From contig CAMBQN010000002.1 in the NCBI GenBank assembly GCA_945870025.1, forward strand, positions 1-64,000: 64,000 nucleotides of DNA. The letters run 5' to 3'. A program made the translations under genes and the position numbers. Source of the DNA: Akkermansia muciniphila (lineage in GTDB: Bacteria > Verrucomicrobiota > Kiritimatiellia > RFP12 > JAAYNR01). The notes beneath the pieces were generated by a model. That model was not told the DNA's origin and did not search any database. It saw only the letters and a list, made by a program, of their open reading frames with translations. Positions 16,847-25,944 of this stretch are shown one piece after another (the stretch's first letter is position 1; each line of letters starts with the position of its first letter).

Positions 16847-17627
16847 TCGCGCCATCACCTACCTGCGCATCTCGGTCACGGATCGATGCAATTTACGCTG
16901 CACCTACTGCATGCCGGATGAGGGCATCACGCTCAAACGCCATGCCGATATTCTCTCTTTTGAAGAGATTGAAGCCTTGACTCGGGTGGCTGTGGAACTC
17001 GGCATCACCAAAGTCCGCATCACCGGCGGAGAACCCCTCGTCCGCACGGGCATCATCGACCTGGTGCAACGACTGGCCGGGATTCAGGGAATCGTTGATC
17101 TTGCCCTCACCACCAACGGCACGCTGCTGCCGCGCTTTGCGGACTCCTTGCGCGACGCCGGTCTCCATCGCATCAACATCAGCCTCGACTGCGTGGACCC
17201 TCAGCGCTTTGCCGCCATCACCCGCGGAGGCTCCGTCGCGGATGTGCTAAGAGGCATTGAGGCCGCCCGGGACGCCGGGTTCCAAAAGGTCAAGCTCAAC
17301 TGCGTCATCGCGTCGTCACCCGACGAACCTGATGCTCAGGCCGTGGCTGCCTATGGCGCGGCACGAGGCCTGGAGGTGCGCTTCATCCGGCGCATGAACA
17401 CCGGCGCGGGCGAGTTCTGGCGCGTCATCGGAGGCGACGGCGGTCACTGCGAACGGTGCAACCGTCTGCGCGTCTCCAGCGACGGGCTTGTCTTTCCCTG
17501 TCTTTTCAGCGATATTAGTTACGGCGTGCGTGAACTGGGAGCCCGGCAGGCCCTTCTGGCAGCCGTGGCGAACAAGCCCGCCGCCGGTTGCCACAGTGAT
17601 AACCGCTTTTACGCTTTGGGAGGATGA
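16830..17627 (+). CDS. moaA: short-form GTP 3',8-cyclase (radical SAM)
   Basis: This carries out the first step of molybdopterin synthesis, converting GTP to the cyclic 3',8-dihydro intermediate. The radical-SAM CNLRCTYC motif lies near the N-terminus, and the C-terminal cluster motif CERCNRLR with a third Cys in FPCLF is present. At 265 residues it is about 60 shorter than classical MoaA (about 325-330): the stretch between the TIM-barrel strand RFIRRMNTG and the second cluster is almost entirely missing. The reading frame is intact and the GTP-binding cluster is retained, so I call it a compact functional form, not a pseudogene. Start chosen at ATG 16830 inside moeA. Confidence 0.88.
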   Translation: MFDAFNRAITYLRISVTDRCNLRCTYCMPDEGITLKRHADILSFEEIEALTRVAVELGITKVRITGGEPLVRTGIIDLVQRLAGIQGIVDLALTTNGTLLPRFADSLRDAGLHRINISLDCVDPQRFAAITRGGSVADVLRGIEAARDAGFQKVKLNCVIASSPDEPDAQAVAAYGAARGLEVRFIRRMNTGAGEFWRVIGGDGGHCERCNRLRVSSDGLVFPCLFSDISYGVRELGARQALLAAVANKPAAGCHSDNRFYALGG

Positions 17628-17632
17628 GTGCC

Positions 17633-18082
17633 ATGAGTTTGAGTCATCTCGATGAACACGGCCGGCCGCGCATGGTGGACGTCGGCGGCAAGGCCGTCAG
17701 CCGTCGGACCGCGCGCGCCACGGGCTTTATCCAATTACAACACGCCACGATCGACTTGATTGCTTCCTGCCGAATCCAGAAAGGCAATGTGCTGGTCACG
17801 GCCGAGTTGGCGGGCGTCCAAGCCGCCAAGCAAACGGCGGCGCTCATTCCACTGTGCCACACCCTGATGCTCACTCAGGTGCAGGTCGCAGCCACCCTCG
17901 AAGATGCGGGCGTGCGCGTCGTCAGCGAGGTGAGGTGTACCGGACAAACCGGTGTGGAGATGGAGGCGCTCACCGCCGTCAGCGTGGCGTTGCTGACGAT
18001 CTACGACATGTGCAAGGCCGTTGACACGACCATGACGCTCGGCGAAATCAGGCTGGTCAAGAAAACCAAGGAACGCGTATGA
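17633..18082 (+). CDS. moaC: cyclic pyranopterin monophosphate synthase
   Basis: This 149-residue hexameric-type enzyme completes conversion of the MoaA product to cPMP. Conserved MoaC motifs are visible: MVDVGGK near the N-terminus, ALIPLCHTL, and EALTAVSVALLTIYDMCKA. I prefer ATG 17633 because GGAGG lies 9 bases upstream; an ATG at 17624 abuts that site. The end overlaps the next gene by ATGA. No moaD or moaE was seen in the window, so molybdopterin synthase must be encoded elsewhere. Confidence 0.93.
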   Translation: MSLSHLDEHGRPRMVDVGGKAVSRRTARATGFIQLQHATIDLIASCRIQKGNVLVTAELAGVQAAKQTAALIPLCHTLMLTQVQVAATLEDAGVRVVSEVRCTGQTGVEMEALTAVSVALLTIYDMCKAVDTTMTLGEIRLVKKTKERV

Positions 18083-19011
18083 GCGCAACCATCGTGTCCA
18101 TCAATATCTCCGTCGAAAAGGGAACGACCAAGACGCCCGTTCCCGAGGCCGAAATCACCGCCTGCGGCATGGTCGGCGATGCGCATGCCGGCGCGTGGCA
18201 TCGCCAGATCAGCCTGTTATCCCAGGAATGCGTGGCCTTCTTTGGCAGGCAGTCTGGGACGGTCTACCGCGCCGGTGATTTTGCCGAGAATCTCACGACC
18301 GAGGGGGTGGACTTGAGTCAGGTCGCGATTCGCGATACGTTCACCAGTGGCGACGTCGAGCTGGAGGTCACCCAAATCGGCAAGGCGTGCCACGGTGGCG
18401 GGTGCGCGATTTTCCGTAGCGTCGGCGCGTGCGTCATGCCGAAAGAGGGAATCTTCTGCCGCGTGCTTCACGGCGGTCGTCTCAGACCCGGCGATGCGAT
18501 TACGCACCACCCACGCCCCCTCCGGGTGCGGGTCATCACCGTCAGTGATCGCGCCAGTCGCGGTGTGTATGAGGACCGCAGCGGGCCTGCGGTCGAAGCG
18601 GCTGTCGCCGCGCACTTTGTCGGCATGCGTTGGCATCTGGAGATCTCGCGGAGCTTGGTTCCCGATGAGGCCGAGCCGTTGCGCAACCGGCTGGCCGAAG
18701 CCATTGCAGGCGGCGTGGACCTCATCATCACCACGGGCGGAACCGGGATCGGTCCGCGCGACATCACCCCCGACGTGGTCACGCCCCTACTGAACAAGGA
18801 ACTGCCGGGGATCATGGACTTTGTCCGGATGAAACACGGGGAGCGTCTTCCGTCTGCGCTACTCAGCCGGTCTCTCGCTGGAGTCGCCGGGCAATCACTG
18901 ATCTATACCCTGCCCGGCAGCGTCAAGGCTGTGGCGGAGTATCTCGCCGTCATTCTGCCAACGGTTGAACACAGTCTGCTGATGCTAAGCGGGATTGACG
19001 CACATGGTTAA
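18079..19011 (+). CDS. mogA: MOSC domain / MogA (molybdopterin adenylyltransferase) fusion
   Basis: Residues 1 to about 150 form a MOSC domain (VGDAHAGAWHRQISLLS, ending CRVLHGGRLRPGD), a beta fold used in Mo-sulfur and cofactor carrier proteins. Residues from about 155 form a complete MogA/MoaB-type domain (VITVSDRAS, then TTGGTGIGPRD and LPGSVKA) that adenylylates molybdopterin before MoeA acts. Such fusions are known in other anaerobes. It ends the cofactor operon. Its TAA at 19009 is followed without any frame change by a Rex C-terminal fragment. Confidence 0.9.
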   Translation: MSATIVSINISVEKGTTKTPVPEAEITACGMVGDAHAGAWHRQISLLSQECVAFFGRQSGTVYRAGDFAENLTTEGVDLSQVAIRDTFTSGDVELEVTQIGKACHGGGCAIFRSVGACVMPKEGIFCRVLHGGRLRPGDAITHHPRPLRVRVITVSDRASRGVYEDRSGPAVEAAVAAHFVGMRWHLEISRSLVPDEAEPLRNRLAEAIAGGVDLIITTGGTGIGPRDITPDVVTPLLNKELPGIMDFVRMKHGERLPSALLSRSLAGVAGQSLIYTLPGSVKAVAEYLAVILPTVEHSLLMLSGIDAHG

Positions 19012-19275
19012 CGCATCGAAGTGGCGATCCTCTGCACGCCCGAGCAGTCTGTGCCGAACCTGCTGGAGCAGCTCCGCAGCACCGGCGTCATCCGCGGCGT
19101 GCTCAATTTCACCCCCACGCCGCTGCGCAGCGACGAGCAGTTCTGCGTGCAGAACATCGATATTCGCATGGAATTGGAAAAGCTCTTCTGCCTGATTCAC
19201 TTTGACAAGCACAGGCGCGGCACGAATGACGTTCACAAGAAGTGCTGCGCACTGAAGACGGCGGAAGTAACCTAA
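19012..19275 (+). pseudogene. rex: remnant of redox-sensing repressor Rex (C-terminal part)
   Basis: The frame directly after the mogA stop encodes about 85 residues resembling the end of Rex: an IEVAILCTP strand, a GVLNFTPTPL motif and a VQNIDIRMELEKL helix, which in Rex close the NADH-binding Rossmann domain. The DNA-binding half and the NADH GxGxxG motif are absent. A GTG at 19021 could start an 84-residue product, but it has no Shine-Dalgarno. The last 20 residues do not look like Rex. Rex normally represses fermentation and hydrogenase genes at low NADH, so a relic next to this island is telling. Confidence 0.6.
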
Positions 19276-19314
19276 AATACAAGGCATCCTGCAACCACTC
19301 GTGGGTCCGTTTTC

Positions 19315-20334
19315 TCAAGGGCCAACAGGATCCGATAGGTCGGCTGGCGATGCTATTTCCGCGCACCAGCGATTCATGGCCAGGCACATCGTACGCGTGA
19401 GCGTTACGGCTGTAGGTGACGGGGGGCGGCAGGAGAGGATCAGGAGCCTGCCCTGCACACAGAGGTCGAAGTAATGACCATGCGGTTTGAAGTAGCGGTC
19501 GAAGCCGTCCGGCTTCAATAGGATGACCGACCCGCCAGCATCCAGTGCGCTCCGCGCGGTCTCCTTCTCTCCCGGTGAGATAAACGGCGAGACGAGCACG
19601 CCGCCCGATCTCACCCACTCGACAGTGTCTCGGCGCAACGCATCGAGCGCGTCCGCCGCCAGGCTTCTGGACACCTGCAGCGCGTGGAGTTCCGGCTTGT
19701 CGAGGAGGAAGAGGTTGCCGTATCCGCTCCAGGTCTGGTCAGGCGGCAGGCGGGAGTGGCGGAGGTCGTTGGCGCGAGTGAAGAGATTGGGATGGGCTTT
19801 TTTGAGGCAATAGCGCCTGGGATTGTCCTTCATGTAGCGGATATAGGCATCAAGCGCGCCGCGACGCCAGACGGCAAGATCGTGATATCCCGGAGTCCAG
19901 ATGCTTAGGTCGGGATTGCCGTAGCGCTTGCGCAACGCGGATGTGACCTGCGACTTGAAGGCGCGGAGCGGCACGCCGACAGGCTGCTCCAGTTGCTCTT
20001 TTACGCGCACCAGACCGTGAAGGTGGTCGGGCATGATGACAAGCGTAGAGGTGTCGATCCGCGGGTAGTCTTTGGCGATGCGGTGCCAGAGGTCGTATAC
20101 GAGCCAACCGTCGTCGTTCAGAGTGGATCGATCATTTTCGCAAGTGGCAAAGAGGGGCTTGCGGTCAAGCGCCGTCATCGTGATCATGTAGAAGGCCGGG
20201 ATGCGGTAATCCCGGCCGGGGAAGCGGATGCCTTGCAGCCGGTGAACCGGCTGGGCAGGACGCGATGGCGTATGGCCGCCTCTTTCAGGATGCGACGGCG
20301 TATTGCCGCCTGTGTTTACACAGGGCGTCATCAT
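19315..20334 (-). mobile_element. REP-associated (Y1/IS200-like) transposase with extra C-terminal domain
   Basis: The 339-residue reading frame contains a Y1 HUH transposase domain: an N-terminal FPGRDYRIPAFYMIT strand, the metal-binding HLH in MPDHLHGL, and a Y1 region with YIRYMKDNPRRY. Residues after about 220 add a Rossmann-like module (GGVLVSPFISPGEKE and KPHGHYFDLC) that is not part of the transposase fold and recalls DprA/Smf-like proteins. ATG 20334 overlaps the stop of the upstream fragment; the first 30 residues are low-similarity, so the true start may be nearer LQGIRFPG. No flanking REP palindromes were identified. Confidence 0.75.
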
Positions 20335-20667
20335 CCCGCCTCCACCATCGTGATCTCTTCCGGCGTGAGCCCATAGAGGCGGTAGATGAGGACGTTGAGG
20401 GCGGACTCGCGGTCGACGAGCGTCTGATCGAGGGCGGTGATTTCGGCGTCGAGGGCGAGAAGGCGGTCACGTAGCGGCGCGTCGGCGGTTGTGCGAAGAT
20501 CAAGCAACAGCCGCTGGAGGCGTTTGGCGTCGAAGGCCTCGGTGACCCGCTGGTCACGCAAGGCGTGCCAGCAGGGCTCCGGCCTCCGGGCTGTCGCGAA
20601 AGGCGAGGAATTCAGCCTCCCATTGGGCGCGCAGAAACGGTTCGTCAAAAAGCGACAAGGTGGGCAT
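20331..20667 (-). pseudogene. frameshifted C-terminal tail of a type II/IIG restriction-modification methyltransferase
   Basis: Two frames on the minus strand join to one protein-like sequence. The first runs from ATG 20667 (MPTLSLFDEP, QWEAEFLAF) to a stop at 20554. The second continues as DQRVTEAFDAKRL and ends with LNVLIYRLYGLTPEEI, a tail typical of Eco57I/TaqI-type DNA methyltransferases. The frames meet between about 20554 and 20575, so a one-base indel is likely. The methyltransferase catalytic motifs are absent, so this is a relic. Its stop overlaps the transposase start. Confidence 0.55.
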
Positions 20668-20831
20668 GGCATTCTTTTCCGGAACGGTCCGCCGCGTGTC
20701 TCGGCGGGAGGTGTCGGTCAGCTTTCGATGCGGTCGGCCCCTGACGGCCCTGAGGCATGATGCCAAATCGCATAGGGGGGTGTCAATCGCGGTGATGCGC
20801 GGATCCGATGATTTGCCGCGATAATTGCGAA

Positions 20832-20861
20832 TTGCACGAAGCAGTGAGAATCCGTTAAACT
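20832..20861 (+). promoter_or_regulatory. sigma70-like promoter, probably leaderless
   Basis: TTGCAC (20832-20837), an 18-base spacer and TAAACT (20856-20861) lie directly before the zinc-ribbon gene. Only 10 bases separate the -10 box from the ATG and no Shine-Dalgarno is present, so the transcript should begin within a few bases of the start codon. Confidence 0.5.
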
Positions 20862-20871
20862 ATCCGCCGTT

Positions 20872-21234
20872 ATGAGCAGTTCACGCGAAATCGAATGTAC
20901 GGCGTGCGGACAGACCGCGTTGGCGCGGATCGAGCCGCTTTACGAGGGTTTTAAGCGGGTCGGCGAGGAGGTGGTCTGCACGGCGTGCGGCCACCGCTAT
21001 GCCGACGCCGCGCCGTTTGCCGCAGCAGCCGGGCGGCCGCAGGTCTTCACGGCGGCGGACAAGCCGTGCCCGCTGAATATCTTTGCCGACGATGAGCGCC
21101 GCAAAAGCTGCGGCTGGTGCGCGCATTTTGTGGTTAACCCGTTCAACCAGCGGTGCGGGATTACCAATCGCGAGACCCAAGCGACCGATTTGTGCATGCG
21201 TTTTGAATCCCAACCCGCCGCTGACGCGGAATAG
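20872..21234 (+). CDS. small cysteine-rich zinc-ribbon protein of unknown function
   Basis: This 120-residue soluble protein has nine cysteines. Two CTACG CxxC knuckles (around residues 10-13 and 37-40) look like one zinc ribbon. A second half has SCGWC, RCGI and DLCMRF, suggesting another metal site. No enzyme motif was recognised. It lies 8 bases ahead of carB and is probably cotranscribed with carB and carA, which hints at a role near nucleotide or arginine synthesis, but it may merely share the promoter. Confidence 0.75.
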   Translation: MSSSREIECTACGQTALARIEPLYEGFKRVGEEVVCTACGHRYADAAPFAAAAGRPQVFTAADKPCPLNIFADDERRKSCGWCAHFVVNPFNQRCGITNRETQATDLCMRFESQPAADAE

Positions 21235-21242
21235 ATATCTCT

Positions 21243-24200
21243 ATGCCAAAAAGAACAGACCTTCACAAGGTGATGCTGATCGGATCGGGTCCCATCGTGA
21301 TTGGGCAGGCTTGCGAGTTTGACTATTCGGGGGTTCAAGCCTGCAAGTCCCTTCGCGAGGAGGGATACGAGGTGGTGCTGGTGAACAGCAACCCGGCCAC
21401 GATCATGACCGACCCCGAATTCGCCGACCGCACCTATATCGAGCCTTTGAGCGCCGACTTCCTCTCGGCCGTGATTCGGCGCGAACGGCCTGACGCGCTC
21501 CTGCCGACCGTGGGCGGCCAGACCGCGCTGAATCTGGCGATGGAACTGGACAAGGCCGGCGTTCTTGAAAAATACGGCGTCGAAATGATCGGCGCCACCG
21601 CGGAGGTGATCGAACGGGCCGAAGACCGCTCGCTGTTCAAGCAGGCCATGCTGAAGATCGGCCTGGACATGCCCCGCAGCGGATCGGCGCGCACGATCGA
21701 CGAGGCGCGCAAGGTCCGTGACACGCTCGGGTATCCGCTGGTCATCCGCCCGGGCTTCACCCTGGGCGGCGCGGGCGGCGGCATCGCCCGTGACGAGGCC
21801 GCGTTCGAGCGGATTGTTCAGCAGGGCCTGTTTCTCAGTCCGACCCACGAAGTGCTGGTCGAGGAATCGATTGAGGGATGGAAGGAATTTGAGCTGGAGG
21901 TCATGCGGGACCGGAAGGACAACTGCGTCATCGTCTGCTCGATCGAGAACCTCGATCCGATGGGCGTGCACACGGGCGATTCGATCACCGTGGCCCCGGC
22001 CCAGACGCTGACCGACCGCGAATACCAGAACATGCGCGACGCGGCGCTGGCGGTGATGCGGGTGATCGGCGTGGAGACGGGCGGGTCGAACGTCCAGTTT
22101 GCGCTGAACCCGGCCAACGGACGAATGGTGGTGATCGAGATGAACCCGCGCGTCTCGCGTTCGAGCGCGCTGGCCTCCAAGGCAACGGGCTTCCCGATCG
22201 CCAAGATCGCGGCCAAACTGGCCGTGGGCTATACGCTGGACGAGCTGCGCAACGACATCACCCGCCAGACGCCCGCCTGCTTTGAACCGTCGATCGACTA
22301 CGTGGTGACCAAGATTCCGCGCTTCGCCTTTGAAAAGTTCCCCAGCGCCGACCCCGTGCTCGGCACGCAAATGAAGTCGGTCGGCGAAACCATGAGCATC
22401 GGACGCACGTTTAAAGAGAGCCTGCAGAAGGCGCTGCGCTCGCTGGAGACCGGCCGGGCCGGGTTCGGGGCGGACGGCAAGGACGACCCCTTCGAAGCTC
22501 GCGACGACGCTTCGCTGGAGGCCGCTCTGCGCACCCCGCACAGCAACCGGCTGTTCGACATCCGCGCTGCTTTCCGCCGCGGCTGGAGCGTCGCGCGCAT
22601 TCACGGCATCTGCAAGGTCGACCCGTGGTTTCTCCGTCATCTCGAGGAGCTGGCCGCCTACGAGGACGAGATCCGTGCGGCTGGCTCACTCGCGGAACTG
22701 GAGCGCGATGCCGCCCGGTTCATGCAGGCCAAGCAGTTCGGTTTCTCCGACCGGCAGATCGCCTGGATCCTGCAGGCGACCGAAGACGCGGTCCGCGCGG
22801 CGCGGCAACGGCTCGGCCTAGTGCCCGCCTATGGGCTGGTCGACACCTGCGCGGCGGAGTTCGCTGCCCTGACGCCGTACTTTTATTCGACCTACGGTTC
22901 GGGCGGTCTGCCCGAGGCCTCGCCCACCGCCCAATCGGGCGCGCCCCGCCGGAAGATCATGATCATCGGCGGCGGCCCCAACCGCATTGGCCAGGGGATC
23001 GAGTTTGACTATTGCTGCGTCCACGCCTGCTTCGCCCTGCGCGACGCCGGGTATGAAACCGTCATGGTGAACAGCAACCCCGAAACCGTCAGTACCGACT
23101 ACGACACCAGCGACATGCTCTATTTCGAGCCGCTGACGCTCGAGGACGTGCTGCACGTCTACCGCCACGAGGGGTGCGCGGGCGCGATCGTGCAGTTCGG
23201 GGGTCAGACGCCGCTGAACCTCGCGCGGGCGCTCGAAGCCAATGGCGTGACGATCATCGGCACCAGCCCGTACAGCATCGATCAGGCCGAAGACCGCAAG
23301 CAGTTTCAGGAACTGGCCGCGCGACTGGGGTTGCGCCAGCCGGAAAACGGGCTGGCGACCGGCGCCGACGAGGCCGAGGCGGTGGCGGCGCGCGTCGGCT
23401 TCCCGGTGCTGATGCGGCCGAGCTTCGTGCTGGGCGGCCGGGCGATGGTGATCGTCTTTGACCGCGAGACGCTCCGGACGTACATGCGCGAGGCGGTCGA
23501 GGTGTCGGAAGATCGCCCCGTGCTGATTGACCGGTTTCTGGCCAATGCGTGCGAGGTGGACGTCGACTGCATCTCCGACGGCGAGACGCACGTGATCGGC
23601 GCGATCATGGAGCACGTCGAGCTGGCGGGCATTCACTCCGGCGACAGCGCGTGCATCATTCCGGCGCCGAATCTGAGCAAGTCGGTCAAGGCGGTCATCC
23701 GCAAACAGACGTTCGCTTTGGCCGAGGCGCTGAAGGTCAAGGGGCTGATGAACATCCAGTTCGCCGTCCAGGGGGAGGACGTGTATATCCTCGAAGTCAA
23801 CCCGCGGGCGTCGCGAACCGTCCCCTTCGTCAGCAAGACGACGGGCGTGCCGCTGGCCAAGCTGGCGGCGCTGGTGATGGTGGGCGAGAAGCTGGTCGAC
23901 CTGGGCTTCACCCAGGAATTCATCCCGCAACATTACGCAGTTAAAGAGGCGGTGTTCCCCTTCACCCGCTTCCCCGGGATCGACGTGGTGCTCTCGCCGG
24001 AGATGAAGTCGACGGGCGAGGTGATGGGCATTGACGGCAACTGCGGGCTGGCCTATCTGAAAAGCCAGATTGCTGCGGGCAACCGCCTGCCCAAGGGAGG
24101 CGGCGTCTTCCTGAGCGTTCGAGACGAGGACAAGGGCGATGCGGTCGAGCTGGCTCGCAAGCTCAAGCAGCTCGGCTTTACGCTCTACGCGACGCTCGGG

Positions 24201-24554
24201 ACCAGCACCGCGCTGTGGAAGGCGGGCATCCGAGACCGGGCGGTCTTCCGCATCTCGAGCGGCCACCCGAATGCCATCGACTTGATTGAAAGCGATGAGA
24301 TCAACTGGATCATCAGCACCCCCACGGTGGGCACGGAACCGGCGTGGGACGAGGTGAAGATGCGCGCCCATGCGGTGACGCGCAACATACCGATCACGAC
24401 CACGATCAACGGCCTGCGCTGGTCGATCATGGGGCTGAAGTCGTATCAGACGGCGCACGGACATGTCAAGGTGCGCTCCATTCAAGAATACCATGAGCGG
24501 TCGCCGCCGGTGCGGCTGCCCACGCGCGTCTCCGGGAAAGGCTTACAGGCATGA
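21243..24554 (+). CDS. carB: carbamoyl-phosphate synthase large subunit
   Basis: This makes carbamoyl phosphate from bicarbonate, ammonia and two ATP for pyrimidine and arginine synthesis. The 1103 residues comprise two homologous ATP-grasp halves (each opening with an IGSGP/IGGGP nucleotide motif and an IGQ(A/G) signature), the oligomerisation domain between them, and a C-terminal MGS-like allosteric domain. It is slightly longer than the usual 1070-1080 because of insertions in the middle linker. It overlaps carA by ATGA. The order carB then carA is opposite to the common carAB. Confidence 0.96.
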   Translation: MPKRTDLHKVMLIGSGPIVIGQACEFDYSGVQACKSLREEGYEVVLVNSNPATIMTDPEFADRTYIEPLSADFLSAVIRRERPDALLPTVGGQTALNLAMELDKAGVLEKYGVEMIGATAEVIERAEDRSLFKQAMLKIGLDMPRSGSARTIDEARKVRDTLGYPLVIRPGFTLGGAGGGIARDEAAFERIVQQGLFLSPTHEVLVEESIEGWKEFELEVMRDRKDNCVIVCSIENLDPMGVHTGDSITVAPAQTLTDREYQNMRDAALAVMRVIGVETGGSNVQFALNPANGRMVVIEMNPRVSRSSALASKATGFPIAKIAAKLAVGYTLDELRNDITRQTPACFEPSIDYVVTKIPRFAFEKFPSADPVLGTQMKSVGETMSIGRTFKESLQKALRSLETGRAGFGADGKDDPFEARDDASLEAALRTPHSNRLFDIRAAFRRGWSVARIHGICKVDPWFLRHLEELAAYEDEIRAAGSLAELERDAARFMQAKQFGFSDRQIAWILQATEDAVRAARQRLGLVPAYGLVDTCAAEFAALTPYFYSTYGSGGLPEASPTAQSGAPRRKIMIIGGGPNRIGQGIEFDYCCVHACFALRDAGYETVMVNSNPETVSTDYDTSDMLYFEPLTLEDVLHVYRHEGCAGAIVQFGGQTPLNLARALEANGVTIIGTSPYSIDQAEDRKQFQELAARLGLRQPENGLATGADEAEAVAARVGFPVLMRPSFVLGGRAMVIVFDRETLRTYMREAVEVSEDRPVLIDRFLANACEVDVDCISDGETHVIGAIMEHVELAGIHSGDSACIIPAPNLSKSVKAVIRKQTFALAEALKVKGLMNIQFAVQGEDVYILEVNPRASRTVPFVSKTTGVPLAKLAALVMVGEKLVDLGFTQEFIPQHYAVKEAVFPFTRFPGIDVVLSPEMKSTGEVMGIDGNCGLAYLKSQIAAGNRLPKGGGVFLSVRDEDKGDAVELARKLKQLGFTLYATLGTSTALWKAGIRDRAVFRISSGHPNAIDLIESDEINWIISTPTVGTEPAWDEVKMRAHAVTRNIPITTTINGLRWSIMGLKSYQTAHGHVKVRSIQEYHERSPPVRLPTRVSGKGLQA

Positions 24555-25720
24555 CCACATTTCATTGGGCGGAGCAGCGGAAAAAGCCGGCCTATCTGGC
24601 GTTGGAAGACGGCACGATCTTTCGCGGCTGGTCGGTTGGCGCCGCGGTTGACCGCGTCGGCGAGGTGGTGTTCAACACCGGCCTGACGGGCTATCAGGAG
24701 ATCATCAGCGACCCTTCGTATGCGGGGCAGTTCGTGACGTTCACCTGTCCTGAGATCGGCAATGTCGGCATGAACGCGGCCGACCGGGAGTCGTTGTCGA
24801 TTCACGCCAGTGGACTGGTGATGCATGCCTGCAACGCGGCGAGCAACTGGCGGAGCGAATCGGAACTCGGACGGGCGCTGAAGGACGCGGGCGTGCCGGC
24901 GCTCGCGGGGATCGACACGCGGCGGCTGACGCGGCTCCTGCGCGACCAGGGGACGATGAAGGGCTTTATGTGCGTGACGGGCGCCGCGGACGAGGCGGAC
25001 GGCGTCGCGCAAGCCCGCGCGTGGCAGGGCCTCGACGGCCAGGACTACGCAGCGCGGGTCTCGTGTGCCCAACCCTACGCCTGGGACGCCGATGGCCGCG
25101 AAACCTGTTCGTGGGGAATGGCCGCCCGCCTGCCGCCCGCCGACCTAAAGATCGTGGCGTATGATTTCGGCATCAAGTGGAACATCCTGCGCGGCTTGCG
25201 GCGGCAGGGGATGCAGGTGACGGTCGTGCCGGCCAAGACCACCGCAGCCGCGGTGCTGGCGATGAAACCGGATGGCGTCCTGCTGTCCAACGGACCAGCC
25301 GATCCTGCGGCACTGCCATACGCGGTGGCGGCCATCCGCGAGCTGCTGGGAAAGGTGCCGATGATGGGCATCTGCCTGGGGCACCAACTGCTCGGACTGG
25401 CGTTGGGTGGACGGACGTACCGCCTGAAATTCGGCCACCACGGCTGCAACCATCCGGTGATGGATCTGGCGGCGGGAACCGTGGCGATCACCTCGCAGAA
25501 TCACAACTTTGCGGTCGCCGCCGAGACGATCGACACCGCCCGTGTCGACGTGACCCACATCAACCTCAACGACCAGACGGTCGAGGGGATTCGATGCAAG
25601 GCCTTCCCCGCCTTCTCGGTGCAGTATCATCCCGAGGCGTGCCCCGGCCCGCACGATGCGGCGCCGCTGTTCCAGCAGTTCAGGACATCCATAACTGTCT
25701 CTGGGTGCGCGGCTCGCTGA
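24551..25720 (+). CDS. carA: carbamoyl-phosphate synthase small (glutaminase) subunit
   Basis: This 389-residue subunit hydrolyses glutamine and channels ammonia to CarB. It has an N-terminal CPSase small-chain domain ([30 protein letters not shown]) and a class I amidotransferase domain with the nucleophile in [10 protein letters not shown] and the His/Glu pair in YHPEACPGP. Translational coupling to carB is shown by the ATGA overlap. The C-terminal dozen residues are unremarkable. Confidence 0.95.
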   Translation: MTTFHWAEQRKKPAYLALEDGTIFRGWSVGAAVDRVGEVVFNTGLTGYQEIISDPSYAGQFVTFTCPEIGNVGMNAADRESLSIHASGLVMHACNAASNWRSESELGRALKDAGVPALAGIDTRRLTRLLRDQGTMKGFMCVTGAADEADGVAQARAWQGLDGQDYAARVSCAQPYAWDADGRETCSWGMAARLPPADLKIVAYDFGIKWNILRGLRRQGMQVTVVPAKTTAAAVLAMKPDGVLLSNGPADPAALPYAVAAIRELLGKVPMMGICLGHQLLGLALGGRTYRLKFGHHGCNHPVMDLAAGTVAITSQNHNFAVAAETIDTARVDVTHINLNDQTVEGIRCKAFPAFSVQYHPEACPGPHDAAPLFQQFRTSITVSGCAAR

Positions 25721-25822
25721 CTCATGGGCTGCGGCGCGGTCGATTTCGTTTGCCGGCCCCCATCGCGTGCCTGCCTAACATCGAGTAGACAACTCGTTCG
25801 CTCTTGTCCTACGCTCTTCGTC

Positions 25823-25869
25823 TTGCTTTCCGTCCATCCGATGCGTATAGTGTTTGGCGTTTGAAACGC
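25823..25869 (+). promoter_or_regulatory. sigma70-like promoter with overlapping palindromic operator
   Basis: TTGCTT (25823-25828), a 17-base spacer and TATAGT (25846-25851) are followed, over the expected transcription start, by the perfect palindrome GCGTTTGAAACGC (25857-25869). The position and the AAACG half-sites suit a LacI/GntR-type sugar repressor. It would drive the glycoside hydrolase cluster with an mRNA leader of roughly 85 bases. Confidence 0.6.
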
Positions 25870-25944
25870 TGCCCGCCCGTGTGCCTACGACTGCTAGTCT
25901 CAGCCGGCGCTGGGTCGACCCCGTGGCGTGATGAGGAAACTGAA

